29,116 nt of DNA. It comes from an uncultured Eubacteriales bacterium. GTDB taxonomy: Bacteria; Bacillota; Clostridia; Peptostreptococcales; Anaerovoracaceae. Below are positions 7,280 through 14,864 of the stretch, piece by piece (position 1 is the first letter of the stretch; each line of letters begins with the position of its first letter). The position numbers and the translations under genes were made by a program. Location: positions 1-29,116 of the forward strand of contig USBT01000010.1 of the NCBI GenBank assembly GCA_900553025.1. The letters run 5' to 3'. The notes below the pieces were generated by a model. It worked only from the letters and a program-made list of their open reading frames with translations, was not told the origin of the DNA and ran no database searches.

Positions 7280-8344
7280 TTATTCCCCCTTTATGTCTAA
7301 TATTTCGCTTCCGTATGATGCATTGTCAAGCTTTGTAGTGTAAGAGAGAAATTTCCCCTCGTTATCAACAATACCGTTGAATAGGGGTGTATCATCCTCC
7401 TCTGGCAAAACAGCTTTCATAGCTACAATTGCAACCTCAAGCATAGATTCATCGGGCTCCTTGGTAGTTATTTTTTGTAGATAAATTCCAGGAATGCTCA
7501 ATACCTTTACAATAAGTGAATTGCTTGCTCCTGCCCACTTGAGGACTTCATAAGATAGTCCTGCAATCACGGGTATCATTATAATCCTGCTCAAAATGCG
7601 TTCCCATATTGAGGGCCACCCAAGCAAAGGAAAAACCAGAAGCGTAATTATCATTACAAATATCAAAAAGCTTGTTCCACATCTAGGATGCAGTCTGTAG
7701 AAGCTCTGTGCATTTTGCGCTGTAAGCGAACATCCTTTTTCAAAGCAATGAATTGTCTTATGTTCTGCCCCGTGGTATTGGAACACTCTTTTAATCTCAT
7801 CAAGTCTACTGATTGCGATTATATATAATAGGAATAATATTAATCTGAAAATACCTTCGCAGAAGCTGAGCCAAACCTCGCTTTTTATGAAGCTGGCAAA
7901 AAGCCCAATCACCCACGTTGGGAGCAGTACAAACACGCAAATACTGAAGATAATTGCAAAAAATGCCGACAAGTAAATCATAATTGTCCACGCCCTCTTA
8001 TCTCCAAATTTATTCCTGAGTTTATCTTCAAATTTATCAGTAAATGAACCTTTACCCTCATCCTCTATAAGGCCAGCCTCCTCTAAGATCGTAGCTGAAT
8101 CCATCAGTGTCTTAGTACCTTCAACCATTGATTGCCAGAAAGCAATAACCCCACGAACAAGCGGAAATTTAGTAAACTTACTTCGACGTGGTCCATATTT
8201 TGTTTTAAGACGTATAGTATTATCGCCTGTTCGGACTGCCAGCGCAATTTTCTTAGGACCACGCATCATTATGCCCTCCATTACAGCCTGACCACCTATA
8301 GCCGTTGGGCATGCGTCCTTCATAAATATTCTATCTAAATCCAT
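7280..8344 (-). CDS. DUF1385 (YqhQ-type) membrane protein
   Basis: A 354-residue membrane protein of unknown biochemical role. Family signatures are GGQAVMEGIMMRGP (17-30), YHGAEHKTIHCFE (190-202) and HPRCGTSFL (219-227). Hydrophobic segments lie near 120-150, 160-180, 223-243 and 250-272, so it probably crosses the membrane four to five times. It sits 24 bases after rho and four before prmC, a common clostridial neighbourhood. The ribosome binding site is weak; Met8 is an alternative start. The conserved His and Cys residues hint at metal binding or catalysis, but this is not established. Confidence 0.9.
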   Translation of the reverse strand: MDLDRIFMKDACPTAIGGQAVMEGIMMRGPKKIALAVRTGDNTIRLKTKYGPRRSKFTKFPLVRGVIAFWQSMVEGTKTLMDSATILEEAGLIEDEGKGSFTDKFEDKLRNKFGDKRAWTIMIYLSAFFAIIFSICVFVLLPTWVIGLFASFIKSEVWLSFCEGIFRLILFLLYIIAISRLDEIKRVFQYHGAEHKTIHCFEKGCSLTAQNAQSFYRLHPRCGTSFLIFVMIITLLVFPLLGWPSIWERILSRIIMIPVIAGLSYEVLKWAGASNSLIVKVLSIPGIYLQKITTKEPDESMLEVAIVAMKAVLPEEDDTPLFNGIVDNEGKFLSYTTKLDNASYGSEILDIKGE

Positions 8345-8368
8345 ATTATTAACGTTATATAATGCAAA

Positions 8369-9649
8369 CTATTCAAAAATCATTTTAACGGCTTGTATAA
8401 AGGATGCATTATTCTTCGTATGTGCAAGACTATCGATAATTGATTCTGTAACATCCTTTGTCCCCGGTGCATTAAGCGCCTTTCTCATAATCCAGATTGC
8501 CTCTAGCTCTTCTGGGCTCATTAGCAGGTCTTCCCTTCGCGTACCGGACTGATTTAAGTCTATAGCAGGGAAAATTCGCTTCTCCTGAAGCTTGCGATCA
8601 AGCCTAAGCTCCATATTTCCCGTACCCTTAAACTCTTCAAAAATCATATCATCCATTCTGCTGCCAGTTTCAACGAGTGCGGTCGCCAAAATAGTCAAGC
8701 TACCGCCTTCCTCCATATTCCTTGCAGCCCCGAAAAAGCGTTTAGGAAAGTGTAAAGCAGCAGGATCTAGTCCACCTGAAAGAGTTCTTCCTGAGCTTGG
8801 AATCACAAGGTTAGTTGCCCTCGTCAGCCTCGTAATGCTATCTAGCAAAACAACTACGTCACGCCCATGCTCTACAAGTCTTTTAGCTCTTTCTAAAACC
8901 ATTGTTGCAACCTTAACATGGTGGGCTGGCAATTCATCAAATGTTGAAAAAATCACTTCACCGCCCCTTAATGATCTCTTCATATCTGTTACCTCTTCAG
9001 GTCTTTCGCCGATAAGAAGGACAATAACCTCCACATCTGGATAATTTCTCTCTATCGCCTGTGCCATCTGCTTTAAAAGTGTAGTCTTTCCCGCCTTTGG
9101 AGGTGCTGCAATCATGCCTCTTTGCCCCTTGCCTATAGGTGCAATCAAATCAATTAATCTTGTCGCAAGCTCATGAGCTCCGCTTTCAAGAGTCAGTCTT
9201 TCATTTGGAAAAATCGGGGTTAAATCTTCAAACTGCGGTCGCTTTTTCGCAACTGAAGGCTCCTCTCCATTAACCTCCTGAACATATAATAACGCTCCAA
9301 ATCTTTCGTTCTGTTTTGGACGCCTTGAAATACCTTTAATTAAATCACCTGTCTTCAGATTGAATCTGCGAATCTGAGTAGGTGCAACATAAACATCTTT
9401 CTCGCTAGTGAGAAAGTTGTTGAAGCGCAAAAATCCAAATCCTCCTTCAGCTAAATCCAGAATTCCTTCCACGACAGGTCTTTCATCCTCGGCGCTTTCA
9501 GCCTCAGGTCTTGTATTTTCATGTCTTTCATCATTGGAACTTGCATTCTCAGGTCTTTCGGCTTCAGCTTCTTCGGCTTCAACATGCTCTTTAATTTCCT
9601 CTATCTGTTCATCATTTTTAACTTTGTTATTTTTCTTCTCTTCTGTCAT
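8369..9649 (-). CDS. rho: Transcription termination factor Rho
   Basis: A hexameric RNA helicase that ends transcription. The 426-residue protein has the cold-shock RNA-binding domain (about 60-125, with LAEGGFGFLRF), Walker A APPKAGKTT (182-190), the catalytic Glu in LIGERPEE (212-219), Walker B VVVLLD (265-270) and SGGLDPAAL (291-299). Before the RNA-binding domain there is no helical Rho_N bundle. Instead residues 1-60 are acidic and low-complexity with ERPE/DERP-like repeats. The start has AAAGGTG. It heads a transcript with the DUF1385 gene and prmC; rpmE, often just downstream of rho in Firmicutes, is absent here. Confidence 0.96.
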   Translation of the reverse strand: MTEEKKNNKVKNDEQIEEIKEHVEAEEAEAERPENASSNDERHENTRPEAESAEDERPVVEGILDLAEGGFGFLRFNNFLTSEKDVYVAPTQIRRFNLKTGDLIKGISRRPKQNERFGALLYVQEVNGEEPSVAKKRPQFEDLTPIFPNERLTLESGAHELATRLIDLIAPIGKGQRGMIAAPPKAGKTTLLKQMAQAIERNYPDVEVIVLLIGERPEEVTDMKRSLRGGEVIFSTFDELPAHHVKVATMVLERAKRLVEHGRDVVVLLDSITRLTRATNLVIPSSGRTLSGGLDPAALHFPKRFFGAARNMEEGGSLTILATALVETGSRMDDMIFEEFKGTGNMELRLDRKLQEKRIFPAIDLNQSGTRREDLLMSPEELEAIWIMRKALNAPGTKDVTESIIDSLAHTKNNASFIQAVKMIFE

Positions 9650-9684
9650 TGTTCACCTTTAATATCATTTTTTACATTTTAAAT

Positions 9685-9713
9685 ATTTTATCATAGAAAT
9701 ACTTATTTCACAA
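9685..9713 (-). promoter_or_regulatory. Promoter of rho
   Basis: The minus strand has TTGTGA (9713-9708), a 17-base spacer and TAAAAT (9690-9685). The -10 is extended by TG one base upstream. Transcription would start about 30 bases before the rho ATG. Confidence 0.65.
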
Positions 9714-9869
9714 TCTAACGTACGTATCCGCCCGTTATAATTTGAATGCCATAAAAATAGTAAGTAATAGTTTTAGTTCGCTTTTAACTTAACTGATATT
9801 TCATGTTAAAACAGCTTTGATTAATGCAACAAATTGAAATTAATTTTTTATTATCAAAATTAATATGTT

Positions 9870-9885
9870 TATAGTTCGTACTATA
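9870..9885. promoter_or_regulatory. Dyad repeat, possible operator (distal copy)
   Basis: TATAGTTCGTACTATA is a perfect 6-bp inverted repeat (TATAGT/ACTATA) around four bases. A second, near-identical copy lies 79 bases closer to putP, which suggests a paired protein-binding site. No regulator gene is visible nearby. Confidence 0.45.
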
Positions 9886-9948
9886 GTTTATATAATAATT
9901 CCCTTATTTTACGTGATTTTCTCTATAAAATATGTTATTTGCTTAAGC

Positions 9949-9964
9949 TTTAGTTTGTACTATA
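9949..9964. promoter_or_regulatory. Dyad repeat, possible operator (putP-proximal copy)
   Basis: TTTAGTTTGTACTATA matches the copy at 9870-9885 in 14 of 16 bases and keeps the dyad with one mismatch. It ends 27 bases upstream of the putP extended -10 element, so a bound protein would contact or neighbour the -35 region. Confidence 0.45.
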
Positions 9965-9991
9965 TTCTGTGTTTCAGTCTAATATTGTTTG

Positions 9992-10000
9992 TGTTATACT
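9992..10000 (+). promoter_or_regulatory. Extended -10 promoter of putP
   Basis: TGTTATACT is a TGn-extended -10 element with no good -35 hexamer. Transcription would start near 10007 and leave a leader of about 65 bases. The rest of the 423-base rho-putP interval is AT-rich (over 70% by eye) and shows no gene. Confidence 0.5.
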
Positions 10001-10072
10001 TAAGTCACTTGGAGAAAACTATAATTATTTCCATCTAATTTAAATCAATATTTTTAATGAGAGGAAAAGAAT

Positions 10073-11611
10073 ATGGCAGACAATCGAATTTATATAATTT
10101 TGACTATTGTAGTTTATCTAATTGGGATGCTCATTATCGGAGTACACTACAGTAAAAAAACTTCTAACTCAAGTGATTTTTATTTAGGCGGACGAACCCT
10201 TGGTCCCCTAGTTACTGCAATGAGCGCCGAAGCATCTGATATGAGCAGCTGGCTTTTAATGGGTTTGCCTGGGCTTGCCTATCTTACAGGTGTTGCAAAT
10301 GCTGCCTGGACAGGTATAGGCCTTGCGATTGGTACATATCTTAATTGGCTAATAGTTGCTAAAAGAATTAGAACATATTCACACCATCTCGACGCCATTA
10401 CCATTCCTGATTTTTTTAGCAAAAGATATCACGATGATAGGAATATTATTAACCTTGTGTCCGCTGTAATAATAATAATTTTCTTCATACCATATACAGC
10501 TTCAGGTTTCGCGGCATGTGGTAAGCTTTTCGCATCACTTTTTGGAGTCGACTATTTTGTTGCTATGATAGTAAGTGCAGCCGTAATAGTAGGATATACC
10601 GCTCTTGGTGGATTTCTTGCCGCCTCAACCACAGATCTTGTACAGAGCATTATAATGACTATGGCTCTTGTGGTTATTATGACATTTGGCATATCCAAAG
10701 CTGGTGGTCTAGATGCTGTGATTGAAAACGCAAACAGCTTAGCTGGATATTTCAGCCTTGTTAAAACTCACGTTCCTGAAACAGGGGATATGGGAAATTA
10801 CAATCTTTTTTCTACGGTTTCCACGCTAGCTTGGGGACTTGGTTACTTTGGTATGCCACACATTTTGCTGCGATTTATGGCTATCCAAGACAAACAAAAG
10901 CTTTCTCTTTCAAGGCGTATAGCAACTATTTGGGTATTAATTTCTCTCACGGTTGCAATATTCATAGGAATCATAGGGAATGCGATGACATCAAACGGTG
11001 CAATAGATATTTTGGAGGGAAGCAAATCAGAAACCGTCATAATTGCTATCGCGAACTTGCTGAGCAGTCACGGAATCCTGCCTGCGCTTATAGCAGGCCT
11101 TATCCTTGCCGGAATTTTGGCAGCTACAATGTCAACCGCCGATTCACAGCTACTTGCAGCCTCCTCCAGCGTCAGCCAGAACATATTTCAGGACTTTTTT
11201 AAAATCAAAATGGACGAAAGAAAATCTATGCTAGTCAGCCGTCTGACTGTCGTTTTCATTTCCATTATAGGCGTTATAATTGCATATAATCCTAACAGCT
11301 CGGTTTTTGAGATAGTTTCTTTTGCATGGGCTGGCTTTGGCGCCACATTTGCTCCAGTTGTTCTGTGTGCACTATTTTGGCGACGCTCCAACAAAATAGG
11401 GGTGCTTGCTGGCATGTTCGTCGGTGCTGTAACTATATTTGTATGGAAATATGCTATAAGGCCTATGGGAGGTCTATGGGATGTTTATGAGCTTCTCCCA
11501 GCGTTTGTATTAGCACTTTTGACCATTATATGTGTATCTCTCATGACATCGAACCCTTCAAAAGAAATCCAAGATGAATTTGATGATTATGTCATAAACA
11601 TACACGGGTAG
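10073..11611 (+). CDS. putP: Sodium/proline symporter
   Basis: A 512-residue membrane transporter of the sodium:solute symporter family, the only complete gene on the plus strand. PutP imports proline with Na+ for use as nutrient or osmolyte. Signatures are FYLGGRTLGPLVTAMSAEAS (starting near residue 36) followed by DMSSWLLMGLPG, where Asp56 matches the essential Asp55 of E. coli PutP; YFGMPHILLRFMA; and AATMSTADSQLLAASSS near residue 345, with the conserved Ser-Thr pair of the sodium site. About 13 hydrophobic segments span the protein. AGAGGAAA precedes the ATG. A related family member such as a pantothenate or other solute symporter is less likely given the motif match. Confidence 0.93.
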   Translation: MADNRIYIILTIVVYLIGMLIIGVHYSKKTSNSSDFYLGGRTLGPLVTAMSAEASDMSSWLLMGLPGLAYLTGVANAAWTGIGLAIGTYLNWLIVAKRIRTYSHHLDAITIPDFFSKRYHDDRNIINLVSAVIIIIFFIPYTASGFAACGKLFASLFGVDYFVAMIVSAAVIVGYTALGGFLAASTTDLVQSIIMTMALVVIMTFGISKAGGLDAVIENANSLAGYFSLVKTHVPETGDMGNYNLFSTVSTLAWGLGYFGMPHILLRFMAIQDKQKLSLSRRIATIWVLISLTVAIFIGIIGNAMTSNGAIDILEGSKSETVIIAIANLLSSHGILPALIAGLILAGILAATMSTADSQLLAASSSVSQNIFQDFFKIKMDERKSMLVSRLTVVFISIIGVIIAYNPNSSVFEIVSFAWAGFGATFAPVVLCALFWRRSNKIGVLAGMFVGAVTIFVWKYAIRPMGGLWDVYELLPAFVLALLTIICVSLMTSNPSKEIQDEFDDYVINIHG

Positions 11612-11616
11612 TGACA

Positions 11617-11655
11617 CTCCCCATAGCTAAAGCAAGGGGACTCTCGCTTCCCCCA
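11617..11655 (+). repeat. GC-rich hairpin resembling an IS200/IS605 end
   Basis: Six bases after putP stops, CCCC (11619-11622) pairs with GGGG (11636-11639) around an inner GCTAAAGC (11626-11633). ACTCTCGCTTCCCCC follows, and its TCCCC can pair alternatively with GGGGA. The CCC-GCTAAAGC-GGG-CTCTCGC layout resembles the terminal hairpins of IS200/IS605 elements as I remember them. No transposase or TnpB gene is nearby. It may also serve as the putP terminator, though no T-run follows. Confidence 0.35.
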
Positions 11656-11667
11656 CTACTGCAATAC

Positions 11668-11693
11668 GACATAAGATTTAGACATAAGATTTA
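11668..11693. repeat. Perfect 13-bp tandem duplication at a stop codon
   Basis: GACATAAGATTTA occurs twice without a gap (11668-11680 and 11681-11693). The last three bases of the second copy are the stop codon of the minus-strand HypE-like gene. A recent slippage duplication is the simplest explanation. Confidence 0.8.
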
Positions 11694-12827
11694 TTTGTCC
11701 AGATTCTCAAAAGCCTTGTATAGATGATCTCCAGCAGGTGGCTCTATAATTTGCCACCTGTCATCATCTGGTTGGCTGTCATAGTTCTTGTAGTTTTCCT
11801 TATAGTTCTTGCCCCATCTCTTAGGGTCTACTAGTATCTTGCATCCGTCTGGCGCAGGTTTCATCTCGCCTATTTCAGTTACGGTTATGCCAACGTCTTT
11901 ACACTGCTTAATGATTTCCTCTGCCTTATCGTTTTCTGCCACAATAATCATTGATCCGCTAGAAATAAGACGCAAATAGTTAAAATCAAGGTTTTGTGAA
12001 AGTTTGAGAGTAACTGGGTCTACAGGAATTTTATCCTCATACAAATCAACGCCTAGATTAGCAGCCTGACAAATCTCCCATACAGCGCCAAGTATTCCCC
12101 CCTCCGTCACATCGTGCATACCACAAGCACCTATTTCACCTGATATAACGCCCTCTTTGACAACACTTAGCTGATCCATAAGGGATTTTCCGCGATTAAT
12201 CTCCTCATCGCTAAGGAAGGTTAGTTTATCTTCAGCATCAGAACAAACAATAGCTGTACCCTCAAGTCCTGCTAACTTCGACATTAGAACCTTGTCGCCA
12301 GGTTTCATTTCAAACTTGTCTTTTACGCTTAACGACTTTCCAAAGCAGGTTGCTACTGCGACAGGCTTATTCACAGCATCTGTAATCTCAGTATGACCTC
12401 CAACAATTTCAACACCGAGAGCCTTAGACTCAGAACCAGCCTGAATCATAATATCTTCAAGTTGTTTGCCCGTAGTTCCTTTAGGAAGCAACAAAACAAG
12501 AGTCATAGCCATGGGTGCAACTCCTTGGGTTGCAATATCATTGCAATTTATATGAATCGCCAGTCTTCCAATATCATTTGTTGCCGCCGAAATCGGATCG
12601 CTTGAAACAACGCAATCAAAATCTCCAAATTCCAAGGTGGCACAATCAAGTCCTATAGCAGAGCGGTCTTTGACGTCATCTCGTCTGTATGTTAGGTGTC
12701 GAAACACAAGAGCTTGCAATAATTCGCTGTCCAGCTTCCCAATTGGAAGTTCTTGATTTTCATTCGATTTTTCATTCACCTTTTCTGTGTCACATATATT
12801 CTCATTTACAACATGTTTATTCGTCAC
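11691..12827 (-). CDS. AIR synthase/HypE-like ATP-binding protein
   Basis: A 378-residue member of the PurM/ThiL/SelD/HypE superfamily, which activates substrates with ATP. Visible motifs are SSDPIS (75-80), NCNDIATQG (94-102), GGHTE (143-147) and MHDVTEGG (237-244), closest in pattern to HypE. It lacks the C-terminal cysteine that HypE uses for cyanide ligand synthesis (it ends AFENLDK) and has no SelD-type N-terminal Cys/Sec motif, so the substrate is unknown. An N-terminal extension of about 27 residues is polar. The start is GTG 12827, the codon directly after the ligA stop, with AGGAGGG six bases upstream, so it is translationally coupled to ligA. Confidence 0.75.
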   Translation of the reverse strand: MTNKHVVNENICDTEKVNEKSNENQELPIGKLDSELLQALVFRHLTYRRDDVKDRSAIGLDCATLEFGDFDCVVSSDPISAATNDIGRLAIHINCNDIATQGVAPMAMTLVLLLPKGTTGKQLEDIMIQAGSESKALGVEIVGGHTEITDAVNKPVAVATCFGKSLSVKDKFEMKPGDKVLMSKLAGLEGTAIVCSDAEDKLTFLSDEEINRGKSLMDQLSVVKEGVISGEIGACGMHDVTEGGILGAVWEICQAANLGVDLYEDKIPVDPVTLKLSQNLDFNYLRLISSGSMIIVAENDKAEEIIKQCKDVGITVTEIGEMKPAPDGCKILVDPKRWGKNYKENYKNYDSQPDDDRWQIIEPPAGDHLYKAFENLDK

Positions 12828-14777
12828 CTATAACCCTCCTGATAATACTCCCCTATTTTCTATCCAGCTAGCAACAGTAGCCTCGTCCACAATGCTGATT
12901 CCAAGTTCTTTTGCCTTTTTGTTCTTACCAGACGTAGATGTCAAATCATTGTTAATAAGATATGATGTCCTCTTGCTAACAGAACCTGAAACCTTTCCCC
13001 CAGCTCCCTCGATAATTTCCTTAAGCTTCTCACGGTTTTGATATATCTCCAGTTTGCCTGTTATCACGAATGTTAAGCCAGCAAAATATTTCTCTTCGCT
13101 TCGATCTTGTTTCTCTATTATTAGTTCATCGCGGAGTTGTTTCACTTCCGCTATTTTAGATTGGTTTTGAAAGTATCCAACAAAATCTTTTGCTATAACT
13201 GGTCCAATTCCTTCTATATTTTGGATTTCATGTTCTGAAAGTGAAATTATTTTGTCCCAGTCATCAGAACAAGCAGCTGCAATCAATTTTGCGGTCGCAA
13301 CACCTACGCCAGGAATACCAAGCCCGTATAACAGCTTTGCCGCAGTAGTTTTTCGTGATTTTTCAATGGAATTCACAAGATTGTCAAATGATTTTTCACC
13401 AAACCCCTCCATAGATATAATTCGATTTCTATGAGTATTTAGATGAAAAATATCGGAAGGTACTCTCACCAATCCCTCATCTATAAATCTTTCTAGCGTA
13501 GCTTCAGAAACACCATCAATATCAAGTGCATTCCTGCCAGTTAAAAGTGTGAATCTTTTGATGCTTTTTGCGGGACATTCATCATTTACACAATGTAAGG
13601 TCATTACACCATTATCATTCCTCAATAAGGTTTTTGATTGGCAAACGGGGCAGAGTTCTGGTATTGCTGATGTATCACTTTCACTCAAGTTTTCACTAAC
13701 CTGCGGAATAATCATGTTAGCTTTGTAGACTTTTATTTTATCACCCACACCTAGCTTAAGAGATTTCATAATGCTTACATTGTGAAGAGATGCCCGAGAT
13801 ACTTCTGTCCCCTCAAGTGAAACTGGCTCAAATATAGCAATAGGATTGATCAGGCCCGTTCTTGATGCACTCCACAAAATTTCCTTGAGAGTTGTTTCAG
13901 CTATCTGGTCGCGCCATTTAAAAGCCATGGCATCTCTGGGGAATTTAGCTGTTGCACCGAGACTTCTTCCATATTCCTTATCGTCAAGAAGAAGCACAAG
14001 TCCGTCAGACGGATAAGGATTCTCTTCTACCTTTTCCTCATAGGTTTCTATTGCTTTCACAACCTCATCGCCTATAAGCAATTCACGTTCAACGGTTTCA
14101 AAGCCTTGACTGTCAAGCCAATCCATCTCTTCAGACCTTAATTCAAGCTCTGGACCCGACACCATTCCAAAAGCGATGAATCTAACCATCCTTTTGGCAG
14201 TAATCCCGCTGTTTAACTGGCGGACTGAGCCGCTACAAAGATTTCTCGGATTTTTATAATGCTCTTCATTTTCAGGTATCGACTCATTAATTTTTCTAAA
14301 ATCTTCATAAGTAATAATCGCTTCCCCTCTGAGCACAAGACTACCTTTATAGGGTATTGAAAGAGGGAGATTAATAAATGTCTTTGCATTGCTGGTAATG
14401 ACTTCTCCTATTATTCCATTGCCCCTCGTCAAGGCCTTGACCAGGCTTCCATTTTCATATTTCAGAACCACCGTTAGCCCATCCAGCTTCCAAGAAAGAA
14501 GACCTTTGTGATTCCCAAGCCACGAAGCGAGCTCACCCCTATCCTTTGTCTTATCAAGTGATAGCATAGGATATTCGTGTTCTTCCTTAGGTAGAGCAGA
14601 TATAACCTCATAACCCACATTCTGTGTTGGGCTACTAGCCATTATTATTCCCGTTTTCTTTTCAAGCTCTTCAAGTCTATCATAAAGATTGTCGTATTCC
14701 AGATTCGAAATAATCTCTTTTGTTCCTTGATAGTATGCCTTGCTTGCGTCATTCAGCTGATTAATCAAATCGAGCAT
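12828..14777 (-). CDS. ligA: NAD+-dependent DNA ligase
   Basis: Seals nicks in DNA using NAD+, needed for Okazaki fragment joining and repair. About 650 residues with family order: adenylation domain with catalytic Lys in SWKLDGLTVV (Lys98 from the chosen start), RGEA motif, OB fold, a zinc finger (CPVC and two more Cys in LHCVNDEC), helix-hairpin-helix repeats (GLGIPGVGVATAK, IEGIGPVIAKDF) and a C-terminal BRCT domain (FAGLTFVITGK onward). I prefer ATG 14777, preceded by AGGAG, because homologues begin near this point; ATG 14804 adds nine residues but has no good site. It lies 60 to 87 bases after pcrA, a widespread Firmicutes pairing. Confidence 0.95.
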   Translation of the reverse strand: MLDLINQLNDASKAYYQGTKEIISNLEYDNLYDRLEELEKKTGIIMASSPTQNVGYEVISALPKEEHEYPMLSLDKTKDRGELASWLGNHKGLLSWKLDGLTVVLKYENGSLVKALTRGNGIIGEVITSNAKTFINLPLSIPYKGSLVLRGEAIITYEDFRKINESIPENEEHYKNPRNLCSGSVRQLNSGITAKRMVRFIAFGMVSGPELELRSEEMDWLDSQGFETVERELLIGDEVVKAIETYEEKVEENPYPSDGLVLLLDDKEYGRSLGATAKFPRDAMAFKWRDQIAETTLKEILWSASRTGLINPIAIFEPVSLEGTEVSRASLHNVSIMKSLKLGVGDKIKVYKANMIIPQVSENLSESDTSAIPELCPVCQSKTLLRNDNGVMTLHCVNDECPAKSIKRFTLLTGRNALDIDGVSEATLERFIDEGLVRVPSDIFHLNTHRNRIISMEGFGEKSFDNLVNSIEKSRKTTAAKLLYGLGIPGVGVATAKLIAAACSDDWDKIISLSEHEIQNIEGIGPVIAKDFVGYFQNQSKIAEVKQLRDELIIEKQDRSEEKYFAGLTFVITGKLEIYQNREKLKEIIEGAGGKVSGSVSKRTSYLINNDLTSTSGKNKKAKELGISIVDEATVASWIENRGVLSGGL

Positions 14778-14864
14778 TTCGCTCCTGACTGATAAATTAC
14801 TCATATATATTATTCTTTCTAAAAACCAAACTAATTATTCTAAACCGTCCTGCTCTTATGTGAG

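Noticed and set aside
8592..9044. 150-codon open frame on the plus strand inside rho
   Set aside because: Antisense shadow of the conserved Rho ATPase domain, with no ribosome binding site.
9650..10072. Small RNA or small gene in the rho-putP interval
   Set aside because: No open frame with a ribosome binding site and no stable hairpin followed by a T-run; promoters and dyad repeats account for what is visible.
11691..12827. Identification as selenophosphate synthetase (SelD) or HypE
   Set aside because: The SelD Cys/Sec-Lys motif and the HypE C-terminal cysteine are both absent, so only superfamily membership is supported.
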